DNA from: Anastrepha obliqua | Taxonomy: Eukaryota > Arthropoda > Insecta > Diptera > Tephritidae | Direction: 5' to 3' | Length of the DNA: 64,000 nucleotides | NCBI RefSeq assembly: GCF_027943255.1 | Contig: NC_072895.1 | Span: forward strand, 33,020,001-33,084,000 | Shown: positions 46,581 to 55,894 of the stretch, piece by piece | Position numbering within the stretch: the first letter of the stretch is position 1 | How the letters are laid out: every line of letters begins with the position of its first letter | Program-made: the position numbers and the translations under genes | The notes under the pieces: model-generated | What the model was told of the DNA's origin: nothing | Databases searched by the model: none | Seen by the model: the letters and a program-made list of their open reading frames with translations, nothing else

Positions 46581-47920
46581 TATAGAGCATAAAGCCGAGC
46601 CGCCTCAAACATCTGCCGAGACGCAGCAGTTGCGCGCGTAGTCCGTTACAAACTTTAAACGCGGTTTTCTCGAGCCTTTTGGCGGCATTTTTTCGTCAAA
46701 AATCACTTTTTACTTCAAACGACTACCAAATGGCTGAAAATGAAAATAAATCGTCAAAATAAACGTTGGGGGGAAGTTTAACTCATACTTTAACTAAATT
46801 ATTCGATATTTTTGATTTCAGATGATTCTACGCTGAGATATGCTGACTACTGCAAAATGTATTTTTGAAAAGACGTCTACGTAAATGTGCTCTCATTCGC
46901 TCATTTTTACATGAAAATTTTATCAAATATTCTTGAAATGTTACTTTATAATATGCAACAACTTTTAGTAAACTAACTTGAACCATTTCGCTACAATAAA
47001 TTCATGAAAAAAGTGTTTTTTTTTAGCGTTTATCCCTTACCCACCCTTAAACTTAGGCCACAGCCTGTAGCCCAAGAGCTAAGCTCGCTTAGCGCCCTTT
47101 GAATGATCCCACTGATCGTATTTGGACCATTAACACCACATCATCAGCGTACGCGACCACTTTTACCCCTCCTCCATTAAGTTTGTTAAGATTTTACTAA
47201 TAACACATAACCAGAGGAGTGGAGATAATACTCCCCCCCGTGGAGTGCCCCTGTGGACTCTTTTTGTTATGTTGATATTGCCCATATTAGCTCTAATTAT
47301 CCTGGTTTCTAGCATAGAGATGATCCAATTGCTGATACAATTTTCCACCCCTAAGTCCATTAACGCCCGTTGGATAGCATCGGCGCTAACGTTATTAAAT
47401 GCGCCTTCTATGTCAAGAAAACCTGCCAAAATCATCAAGACATATCAGCAGAAAAACAAAATTGCGAATTTTCAATACAAGCATCAAACCAGTGTCACTT
47501 TATGCGTGCGAAACATGGAAAGTCACAGATGCCATATGCATTAGCCTACAAACATTTATCAACAGATGTCTGCGCACTATTCACCGCATATTTTGGCCAA
47601 GAGTTATCACCAACGAAAATCTTTGAAATATTTCAATGTGCAAGCCCATCGCAGCTGATATCAAAGAAAGGAAATGGCGTTGGATTGGGCACACCTTACG
47701 CAAAGAAGGCAATGACATCGCAAAGATGGTCCTAGAATGGAATCCACAAGACTCCAGAAGAAGAGGACGACCACCACGAACAACTTGGATGCGATCAACA
47801 CACGCGGAATACCAATCAAGAGGATCCTGGCATGAAATTCGAAAAATAGCACAAGATAGCTCACGTTGGTCTGAGTTTGTTTACGCCCTATGCTCTGATT
47901 AAGAGCGGTATTTCCTCATA

Positions 47921-48972
47921 TACAAAAAGTAAGGTGAATTCATTTGTCAAACTTCGCGGAATTAAATTTTCGCTCTAGTTATTTTTTTCATGAGTTGGCA
48001 GCACTGTTAATAACATCTGGGCCAACTTTCATGTGAATGTCATTATCAGTAATATATTTACGCTTGTGTTTACCAAACGACCAAGAGTGCATTTTTCGAT
48101 TTTTACAATGTCTTATTTGATTGAGCAGAGAAGTGCCATCAAATTTTGTTTGCGGAATGAAATTTCGGCTGCGGAAACGTTAAGTATGTTGCAGAAGGCA
48201 TTTGGTGATTCGACCATGTCGCAGAAAAATGTTTATAAGTGGTACAAAGACTTCAAAGAGGGTCGAGAACGTGTTGATGATCAATAAAGTGAAGGAGTTA
48301 GTGCTCAAAAATCGTCGGTTGACTGTTAAAGACCTTACTGATATGATCGGAATATCAGAAGGATCTGTGAAAACTATTTTGAAAGACCATTTGGGCCTAC
48401 GAAAAGTCAAATCTCGTTTGGTACCGAAAACTCTCAATTTTTTTCGATTTTCGTGGTGTGGTGCACTATGAATTTCTTCCACCTGGGCAAACTTTTAATA
48501 AGGAATATTATTTGAGCGTTATGCGTCGTTTACGTGAAGCAATTCGTCTAAAAAGACCAGAATTATGGGCCAACAACTCTTGGTTTTTGCATCACGATAA
48601 TGCACCGTCTCACACTGCACGCGTTCTTCGTGACCATTTCGCCAAAAATTCCACGCATATCGTTCCGTAACCACCGTATTCGCCTGATTTGGCTTCGTGT
48701 GACTTCTGGCTATTCCCAAAACTCAAGAGACCACTCCGGGGAACGCGTTTCGAGTCGATTGAAGAGATAAAAGCTGAATCGAAGAAGGTGCTGATGGCAA
48801 TAAGCGGAAATGGACTATTTGGCATGTTTCGGGGATTTGAAAAACCGTTGGCATAAGTGTATTTCATCGAGAGGGGATTACGAGTATTTTGAAGGGGATG
48901 AAATTGATTTACAAGAATAAATAAAGATTTTTCATTTTACAACCAAATTCACCTTACTTTTTGCCCACAGTA
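47921..48972 (+). pseudogene. Mariner copy 1, two internal deletions and a stop
   Basis: The left end AAAAAGTAAGGTGAATT has lost the first bases of the TIR; the right end is complete (complement of CTGTGGGCAAAAAGTAAGGT). Coding on the plus strand: MSYLIEQRSAIKFCLRNEISAAETL...MSQKNVYKWYKDFKEGRERVDDQ. A deletion follows, then KELVLKNRRLTVKDLTDMIGISEGSVKTILKDHLGLRKVKSRLVPKTLN. A larger deletion removes the first catalytic Asp. It continues VHYEFLPPGQTFNKEYYLSV and WFLHHDNAPSHTARVL (second Asp), then TAA at 48668-48670, then PPYSPDLASCDFWLF (third Asp). It abuts the 3' end of the outer LINE. Confidence 0.9.
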
Positions 48973-49090
48973 GCAACTATATAAATAATTTCATGTACAA
49001 ACTCTTTATTGTTAATTTGACAAGAGACATCTAGGAATAAAAAAAAATAGTCATAGGTATTTTTTAATAACTTATGCATGCAAAACTTAC

Positions 49091-49355
49091 CAATATTACG
49101 TGTGGCCAGCAATAGCAGCTGCAGCGTCAACAATCCCAGCCACCTTACTGTGCATGTCGGCCCACTGTGCTGCATTTTTGCCATTGAAAGTGGCCAACTG
49201 AGCGTTCGCATTATTCTTGTGGCCGCCGTTGAGGAATTTTGGCTTTTGTGGGGTTTTGGTATTTTTGTTACAGCCATCACTGTTGCCGTAGCCGTCGCTG
49301 TAGCCGTTGGCTGCAGTGCGCTGCTGTGTCGCTCCACTTTTCGACGCATCACCAA
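49091..49355 (-). CDS. Possible host first coding exon (signal-anchor-like) with splice donor
   Basis: On the minus strand an ATG at 49355 opens an 88-codon frame reaching a consensus donor, ATTG|GTAAGT (donor at 49090-49085). The peptide is basic and Thr/Ala-rich, with TATATATATVMAVTKIPKP, and ends in a hydrophobic run VRWLGLLTLQLLLLATRNI, like a signal peptide or anchor just before an intron. The DNA here is GC-richer than its flanks, with CAG/GGC codons. An overlapping frame (49422-49096) is Asn/Gln-rich and also looks gene-like but hits a stop two codons before the donor. No acceptor or second exon can be assigned in the window, so this is a hypothesis. Confidence 0.28.
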
Positions 49356-49422
49356 TGATAAGAATGTCGTTAAGTATATTCGTATGTATGCGTTTCACTA
49401 GCCAACTAAAGTATTTTTTCAA

Positions 49423-49929
49423 TTTTGATTTTTAATTTAAGTTTGTTTTGTCTAAAGATGTATGGTAGGCATTCATGTTTGCTCAGATTCACGGCTGTGC
49501 TTCATACTGAAATAAGAAAAAAAAGATTTTTTTAGAAAAATTCATTAGGTCAAATGTAAATTTTATTTTCTGTGAATTGAATTATAAGTAGAAAAACTGC
49601 ATGTAAATAAAGGTAGCGCTGGTTGACGCTTCATGTGCTGGCGTACACTGTTCATATATTATAATATAAGAAAAATGTAGGGTAGGGCAGACTAACTTTT
49701 GGGTGTGAAAGGTATTAAATGTCTGGTCATAATTTTTTAATATATCTCAACTAAAGTAGTTTTGAAGATAATTAAATTTTTTTTTTTTAATTATTGAAGT
49801 AGCTATGTAAAGCTTCAACGATGCACTAACCAGGCCAGCATGGACTTAAATTATTAAAATAAATAAAAAAAATGTATACTCCGACATATTAAAAAGGGCA
49901 ATAAATAGAAAAAAACACTATAATCTCTG
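49423..49929. other. AT-rich intergenic DNA
   Basis: Nothing recognizable. If the candidate exon on the minus strand is real, its promoter or 5' UTR could lie here; I see no clear core promoter. Confidence 0.4.
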
Positions 49930-50660
49930 GTCTCCATAGCACTTTTCTGAGAGGTTGCGAAAAATAAGAAGGCACGTATCATCACCACCTTCCCAACAAT
50001 TACAGCCCGGGATGAGTGCGTGCTTCCTTCACAATCACGTTCCATACGACTCGGTCATTAAGTCGCTTCTCCTGGCGTTTATAAGGCATAAATCTGCATC
50101 AACATCGTCTGCCTATTTTTTGGCGGTCTTCTACGCTCTTTACTCTCCATAATAAGAGAATTGAAGATATTTTTCGTAATTCTGCTGTCGTTCACCCTGA
50201 AGAGGTGACAAGCCATATCAGCCGCTGGCTTTAGTGAAACGCCCAATTTTTTGGTTTGATATCAGCTGTTCGAACTCATCGTTGCAGACGATTCTGTAGA
50301 AGGTCGTTCTCTATGTTAGATGTCAGTACCCATCCTTAGCAGCCAAATGTTGCTACTGGTCTTAAGTCTTATGCTACTGGTCCTGCAGATTTGTAGCTTA
50401 AACGACCTCGATACTAATTTATTTTTGAGAAGTTTCAGGTGAGCAAAATAGTTTCTATTAGCAGTTTGTAAGCTATCATTCACACCGATTAGGGGATTTG
50501 CAGCGCTGCTAAATTTTACACCCAGGTATTTAAAACTCTCCACTTAAATTGAAAAATATATGGACTGACCTCCAGATTGCCGTAGCCTGTGGCGCTTAAA
50601 GACCTAACGAGGCATTTTATCTTATCGGCATTAACTTCAAGGCAATTTTCATGTTATGAA
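49930..50660 (-). pseudogene. LINE reverse transcriptase C-terminal remnant
   Basis: Minus-strand reading with frame changes gives LEVNADKIKCLVRSLSATGYGNLEV, MESFKYLGVKFSSAANPLIGVNDSLQTANRNYFAHLKLLKNKLVSRSFKLQI, a degenerate YGAETW-like IWLLRMGTDI, then RTTFYRIVCND and LISNQKIGRFTKASG. The order (NADKxK, YLG, KLL, WLLRMG) is that of an RTE/CR1-grade RT end. It is not closely related to the other two RTE-like families here. Confidence 0.65.
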
Positions 50661-50974
50661 GCTCAAATTCAAGGTAAATCTACATGCAATATTTAAAAAT
50701 AAGATTTACAAATATTAAAAATTGGTTTGGAGGATTTCAGTTGTTGCCACAATATCTCAGTTCCATAAGAAAAGCGAAATGTAAGCTTTGAGATGGCATA
50801 AAATGGAAAAAAGAAATACTGACACAAATTGCTTGGCAAAATTCGAGTTTCTTTATTTTCCATAACCTATCAGAAAAATACAAGACAGATGAGAAGACTC
50901 TTCACAATACTTCGTCTAACCCACTTTTCTTAAAAAACTTGTAAGCTAAAAATTCTGGTTAAAAATGTGGAAAC
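50661..50974. other. Non-coding DNA
   Basis: No gene or repeat recognized. Confidence 0.45.
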
Positions 50975-51399
50975 ATTAGCTTGTGGAAAAAGAAATCCAT
51001 TATTTTCGCGATATCTCGTAAAACATCGATCAAACAATTTCAAGTTTATGCTCGTTGTCAAGGTGACTTTTCACACTAAAAAAAATCGTTTGCTATTTTT
51101 CGTTTGTTCCATTCAGTTGTGAGTTGGAGGGTTTTAACAAAGAGAAAACTCAGAACATTTTAGTTTTTTTTTGATAAAGGCGAAAATGCAGCCAGGCCGC
51201 TGAAATTGTGAATGGTGTTTATGGTGCCGATACTGCGACAGCTAATTAGGTGCAATTTCGGTTTCGTCGATCCGTTCAGGCCTTTTAGATGTCAAAAAAA
51301 TGTCGATAAAATCACAAAAATAATCCAAGTTGAACGGCACATCAGTAGTCGTAGCATTGCCCAGGAGCTAAAGATCGATCATGAAATAGTTTTAAACTA
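50975..51399 (+). pseudogene. Mariner 5' half
   Basis: It begins TTAGCTTGTGGAAAAAGAAA, followed by the 5' UTR words ATCGATCAAACAATTT and GCTCGTTGTCAAGGTGAC shared with 34171. Broken frames give AAEIVNGVYGADTATAN-like sequence, VQFRFRRFRSG, then VDKITKIIQVERHISSRSIAQELKIDHEIVLN (second HTH). It is cut at 51400 by the DD41D element, and no catalytic part follows that element. Confidence 0.8.
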
Positions 51400-52671
51400 A
51401 AGAGTGGCTAAATTTTAAGGGCCGATGTTGAATGTGAACCACACCTAAACGTCAAGTTGTTTCTGCATTTCATTAGACATTTTTCAATTCCAGATTAACT
51501 CAATTTGAACCATGGAAAGATACACAATCGAGCAACGCGTTATAGTTATTCAAACTTATTATGAAAACGGGCGTTCAAATCAAAATGCATATCCCGCACT
51601 TCGTGATTTTTTCGGTCAATTTAATTGTCCAACTGTGCGTACAAACGGAAAAATTGTGCAAAAGTTTGAGCAAACCGGGTCTGTAGGAGATGTGAAAACA
51701 CCAGTGCATGCTCGTACAGCTCGTACTGCAGAGAATATTGCTGCTGTTCGCGATAATGTGGTTGAAAAGCCGTCCACCTCAACTCTTCGTCGTGCCCAAC
51801 AATTGAACCTCTCACGCTCGTCGTTGATGAACATTATGCATAAAGACTTGCATTTACACGCTTACAAGGTGCAATTGACTCAAAAACTAACGCCTCTTGA
51901 CCATTGCAAGCGTCGTCAATGGTCAGAGTGGTGGCAGGAAATGGCAACAGTGAATGACCAATTTTCGAAGAAAATCATCTTCAGTGATGAGGCACATTTT
52001 CACCTCAGTGGATTCGTCAATAAGCAGAATTGCGGCATTTAGGCGAATGATAATCCAAGAGTTATTGCTGAAAAACCAATGCCCTACAAGGAGTGACTGT
52101 TTGGTGCGGTTTATGGGCCGGCGGCATCATTGGGCCGTATTTTTTGCAAAATGAGGCCGGTCAGGCAGTTACTGTGAATAGTGCTCCCTATCGAGAGATG
52201 ATAACGAACTTTTTATGGCCCGAATTGGATGATATGGATGTGGACGATATGTGGTTTCAACAGGACGGTGCCACTTGTCACACAGCTAACGAAACAATGG
52301 CTCTTTTGCGCGAAAAATTTGATGGCCGAATAATCTCAAGTCGCAGCGATGTCAATTTGCCGCCAAGATCATGTGATTTGACACCGTTGGACAGGTGTTC
52401 GTCGATAAGCCAGCAACAATTCAAAAGCTAAAGGATGAGATAATTCGGCACATTAGGGGCATAGAGCTTCAATTATGCCACAGCGTCATCGAAAATTTGG
52501 ACCATCGGATGGAGGTATGCCGCCGAGGCCGCGGCAGCCATTTGGCCAATATTTTGTTCCATACATAATTGAGCCATACCAATATTATCATAATAAAGAG
52601 AAATGACAATAATTTCTTAAAAAGGATTTTTTTTCTAAATCAACACCGGTCTTTGAAACTTAACCACCCTT
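51400..52671 (+). mobile_element. DD41D (rosa-like) transposon, 1272 bp
   Basis: TA at 51398-51399 and 52672-52673 flanks TIRs AAGAGTGGCTAAATTTTAAG and the complement of AAGGGTGGTTAAGTTTCAAA. It is the longest of three copies in the window (others 14307-14671 and 62492-62633). It carries a nearly complete but broken transposase. Confidence 0.92.
51512..52569 (+). pseudogene. DD41D transposase, broken
   Basis: The frame from 51512 reads MERYTIEQRVIVIQTYYENG, HTH at about residues 20-55, HARTARTAENIAAVRDNV, QLNLSRSSLMNIMHKDLHLHAYKVQLTQKL, and IIFSDEAHFHLSGFVNKQN (first Asp). A TAG at about 52040 stands where Trp is expected (IWAND). After a shift near 52090 comes VTVWCGLWAGGIIGPYFL, then MWFQQDGATCHTANET (second Asp) and SCDLTPLD (third Asp). 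There are 41 residues between the last two acids, the DD41D spacing I associate with rosa elements. A deletion of about 25 bp follows TPLD (the intact words survive in the 14307 copy), and the C-terminus VDKPATIQKLKDEIIRHI to ANILFHT is in another frame. Confidence 0.9.
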
Positions 52672-52673
52672 TA

Positions 52674-52907
52674 TTTGTGCAAAATAAAAAATTAAAGTAA
52701 TGGATTTATTTTTGCCCAAACTAAAACTATACAGTACACGCAATAAATTTTAACAAAATCAAAAGCCTTCTCATTTCAAGTCAGTCCTAAATCCTGAGAT
52801 TAAAAAACGGGATCCCGAAAATCAATAAAAATGCCGAAAATTTACAATTTACTGCTAAAACTTAAGTCTTTAACAAAATTTTATTGGCACGCGGTTCAAT
52901 TGCGACA
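52674..52907. other. Short non-coding spacer
   Basis: AT-rich, no feature recognized. Confidence 0.5.
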
Positions 52908-52911
52908 TTAA

Positions 52912-54437
52912 GGGGTTAGGGGTTTTTTGCTAGACAGTTGCTTTATTTTACAAAAATAATCATGTTTCGACTTGACATTAGCGAAATTTCAAAAAAAATT
53001 AATAATTGTAAAAATTATCGTTGTTTGTGAGGAGCCGGTTTCTCCAGAAGTCCCTTGCGGTGATCATCACAAGTCCTTGGAGATTCATCTAGAATCAATC
53101 GGACAAGAGAAATCAGTTTTATTAATAGGGAAATTTGGGATCTGACCGAACCTTTTTTCAAAATTAACATATGGCGGCCTCAGGAAATATTTTTCAGATT
53201 TTCGAGAAAAAAACCGACAATTAATTGTAAAAAAAAATCGAAATTTTTGAAAGAAAAAAATCCTTCGATCAGGCACGAGTTTTTTTTGTGTTTTTCAAAA
53301 GCTGTATAAATTTTATTGAAATCGACGAGGCGATTATTAAGTGATCAATGATCACCAGTTCAAAAAACATTGAAATTGAAATTTGAAAAGGTCGAGCCAA
53401 GGAGCACCAGGAGATTTGGTGGATCCTAAAACACTCAGACTAAAAAGCCCATTGTATTTAAAGCTCTGGGAAGGGGGTGGATAGTCAAGGAGGGAAGGAG
53501 AAAAGTATCAGAGAAAGAGATAGGAAAGAATAGAGACAGAGATAGAGATAGTTAGTCCTGTGAGAATTTTCCAGATTCTTTGGCAAATCTGTAAATATCC
53601 TCCAGTTTTAGAGAACGAATATTACTCATTCTCATGAATCGGAACCCAAAACTCGTAGACGTGCTCTAGCAAAGGCAGGACACTCACAGAGAAAGTGCTC
53701 AGTGCTATCCGCCTCCCCCAAGCATGACAGGCACACCGGGTCCTCAATGATTCCAATGGTGGTCCTATGCTGACCCCATGGGTTGTGTCCCGTAATGATA
53801 CCGACCATCAACCGAACGTCTTTCCTTCTAAGTTTTAATAGAAAGTTTGACAGTTTTCGGTTTTGATTTGTCACAAAACGCTTTGCAGTTCTGCAGCGTT
53901 CTAGACCGGACCATCGCTCTTTATGCAGATTGCCTACATAATCGCTGATCCAGTTCATGATTCCTGCGGAACTGATTTCGATTATTGGCTCTGGCCCCTG
54001 TGAAGGCACTGCTGATTCACGGTTGGCCAATTCGTCGGCGATTTGGTTTCCTTGAACACCGGAGTGTCCCGGAACCCATATAAGTACAAGCCTGTTTCGT
54101 CTTGCGACAGAATTGAGCTTCTTCTTACATTCTTGAACAATCTTTGAGGTTTGCTTCGCGTTCTCCAGGGCCTTCAGTGCAGCCTGACTGTCACTGAAAA
54201 CTCCAATCTGTTTCCCGCTCCATTCCCTCTCGATTAATCAAAAAAAATATAATAGTTTTGAGAAAAACGCATTTAAAGTTTTGCTGTCGGCTCCGAAGCG
54301 CCCGAGCGCCCTTTGTTAATTGTAGAATAACTCGAAAAGTATTTGTTGGATTCACTTCAAATTTTCACACAATATTTTTAGGAAAATAAAATGCAAAAAA
54401 ATCCAATCTTTTGAAAATTCTGACTACCCCTAACTCC
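52912..54437. mobile_element. TTAA MITE holding a LINE
   Basis: TTAA at 52908-52911 and 54438-54441 flank GGGGTTAGGGGTTTTTTGC and the complement of GGAGTTAGGGGTAGTCAG. The right part contains ATAGTTTTGAGAAAAACGC and TAACTCGAAAAGTATTTG, the same words as in the MITE at 37748 (there ATAGTTTTGAGAAAAACGCG and the complement AACTTTTCGAGTTAT). A minus-strand LINE occupies about 53420-54236. Confidence 0.7.
53420..54236 (-). pseudogene. RNase-H-type LINE C-terminus inside the MITE
   Basis: Minus-strand reading with shifts: REWSGKQIGVFSDSQAALKAL-like sequence (third RNase H acid), KLNSVARRNRLVLIWVPGHSGVQGNQIADELANRESAVPSQ, then a 132-codon open frame KERWSGLERCRTAKRFVTNQNRKLS, MVGIITGHNPWGQHRTTIG, zinc motif CLSCLGEADSTEHFLCECPAFARARLRVLG. 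In a further frame comes MRMSNIRSLKLEDIYRFAKESGKFSQD and a stop. The first two RNase H acids are missing through 5' truncation. Confidence 0.82.
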
Positions 54438-54441
54438 TTAA

Positions 54442-55384
54442 ACTATTAATTTCTGATTTTTTTTTTTTTTGTTGCTTCAAATAATATTTGGCGCAATCCA
54501 TTTTAAGACTATTTAATGGTAATAGCAGCGTTAGGTCCTCGTGCAACAAATATTTGATCACTATAGTTATACAATTTATAGCTTCACTAAATTTCCACTA
54601 AAACTGTTAATTAAATATTTATGTATATTATGTTGAGTATTCTTAAGCCAGCGCCAGCGCCAGCGCTCCGTGTCCATTCGCGAATGATTACTCAAACAGT
54701 TTTAGCAATCGGAAGAAATCGTCTGCTTCTTTGTATGTGAAAAATTCTCGAGTTCAATGGCTCATTTAAGTGATATCGCCGCTTAAGCTTGCTTATAAGT
54801 GCACATACATACATATGCATACACATACACACATACACTTATGTACTGTGATGTAAGTGTAATGACGGCGCAAATGTTGCATTTTATGGACACTAAACAA
54901 TAAACAAGTAAATATAGTGAATGTCATTAAGCTCTCAGTGGCAAATGGCCAATCATTAAACAAAGGAAACTTGTTGCATAATAAAAATTAGTGATGACAA
55001 ACAACAACTCTTTGGCAGATTACCGCAAAAAGGTAGAAGACAAAATGGCAAAAGAATAAATGTGAAAGAGTTAGCGAAGTAGCAGCGGATTAAACAAAAA
55101 TTCTTAGATATAATCTGGGATAATAAAAAAAGTGGCAGTAAACAATTTGCATAAGATAGAAAAACTATAACTAAAACTATTTAAAATGCAAATACATACA
55201 TAAACACATACATACATACATATGCTTGTAGACACATGCGACTTGATTACGACCACATTTACAACACTACTGTTATGCAAAGAGTACACACAGTATTGAG
55301 CTCTTGCTGGGTATTCATGGCGGTCGTTAGACCAAAATGCATACGTGAAAATATTGGAGAGGCCGCAAGGAATTGGAATAGGAA
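54442..55384. other. Intergenic DNA with CATA microsatellites
   Basis: No gene. GCCAGC triplication is at about 54651-54665, and CATACA-type repeats at about 54800-54840 and 55190-55225. Confidence 0.5.
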
Positions 55385-55386
55385 TA

Positions 55387-55890
55387 CCCTATGATCTGAA
55401 AGTACCGGGAATGTTTAAAAGAGACAAAACAGAGTTAAATTTCAGGCAAATTTATTTTATCTCCTTCAAAATATGCCCCGTTTGAAGCACCACCCAGTCC
55501 TCCGTGCACCCCTGGTAGGCCGACGAAGGGATGGCCTTCAGCTCCTTCGTCGCATTCTATTTAATCTCCTCTATCGACTGAAATCTTCTTCCACGAAGTG
55601 GTAATTTCAACTTAGGAAACAAAAAGAAGTCGCACGGGGCCATATCAGCTGAATGCGGTGCTTGCACGATGGTATTTACTTGGTGTTTGGTCAAATAATC
55701 CAGCACAATTTATGCTCGGGGCGATGGCGCGTTATCATCATACAAAATTCAAGAATTGTTTGCCCATATTTCCGGCCGGCCAGGCAGACACTAATGATCA
55801 GATGGCGCCACATAAGAAAAAAATATGGTCCGGTTCTCACGCGCGCGGTTCATTTAAATTAAGCATTTCCGGTACTTTCTGATCATAGGG
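55387..55890 (-). mobile_element. Mariner-derived MITE, 504 bp
   Basis: TA at 55385-55386 and 55891-55892 flank TIRs CCCTATGATCTGAAAGTACC and the complement of CCCTATGATCAGAAAGTACC; the match extends through GG(G/A)AATG. The minus-strand interior is a mariner C-terminal remnant: LYDDNAPSPRA.IVLDYLTKHQVNTIVQAPHSADMAPCDFFLFPKLKLPLRGRRFQSIEEIK, with the second and third catalytic Asp recognizable, then QGCTEDWVVLQTGHILKEI. The N-terminal two thirds are deleted and stops are present. Confidence 0.9.
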
Positions 55891-55894
55891 TATA

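Larger units (their letters stand above)
45186..47046. mobile_element. TTAA MITE inserted in LINE B, itself holding LINE C
   Basis: TTAA at 45182-45185 and 47047-47050 flank TIRs GGGGGGGCTAAGGGATAAA and the complement of GGGTGGGTAAGGGATAAA. Omitting the element with one TTAA lets LINE B read continuously through SLNARKTEL, so the insertion was precise. Without LINE C and its duplication it is about 577 bp. The interior holds TTAAAATTTTAAGTCAATCC and AACTTTTTAAGTTATAGAG, related to the core of the MITE at 37748. No transposase. Confidence 0.9.
43563..47432 (-). pseudogene. LINE B: RNase-H-type LINE, minus strand, inserted in the outer LINE
   Basis: CATCACAGACAT (43551-43562) and CATCAAGACAT (47433-47443) are the likely target duplication, one indel apart. 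The minus-strand ORF2 begins truncated in the RT palm: ILAGFLDIEGAFNNV, HRGTPRGGVLSPLLW, VVAYADDVVLM (catalytic YADD intact). After the MITE comes NARKTELMLFTTRYIGKV and SPSAKYLGVILDSKLSWKLNIEERVKKAEIALYACKRMLG. Following a broken stretch (44900-44725) is RNase H with YTDGSK, YQAEVLAIGEA, ILSDSQAAIQAL, VPGHRNIEGNEKADELAR, then the zinc motif CHSCKQPEKKETIFHFLCECPVL and a stop at 43680. The 3' end is CCAACCAACCACC. Confidence 0.9.
41820..47920 (+). pseudogene. Outer RTE-like LINE (host of a four-level nest)
   Basis: Three coding pieces on the plus strand are collinear. 41830-42403: STEIKTAIHKLKNNKAAGSDGIPPELLKFGADEI, FANWRGITRLNAVIKILA, QNGFRPKRSCVDHINTLRMIIEQ and LFVDLERAFDTLNR (palm Asp), then a stop and IIQELYEGA. 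43083-43562: VCSVLFKGKKSEFFSIHNGVRQGCVLSP, DLDYVDDICFLTH (catalytic YADD here YVDD), LRVNFKKTKL. 47433-47902: ISRKTKLRIFNTSIKPVSLYACETWKV and RKWRWIGHTLRKEGNDIAKMVLEWNPQ...RRRGRPPRTTW to the stop. Two LINEs interrupt it (42404-43082 and 43563-47432). It is a different family from the RTE-like copies at 2000, 12000 and 59000. Confidence 0.85.

Noticed and set aside
49096..49422. Asn/Gln-rich minus-strand frame as a host exon
   Set aside because: It stops just before the splice donor; the overlapping frame with the hydrophobic end is the better candidate, though also weak.
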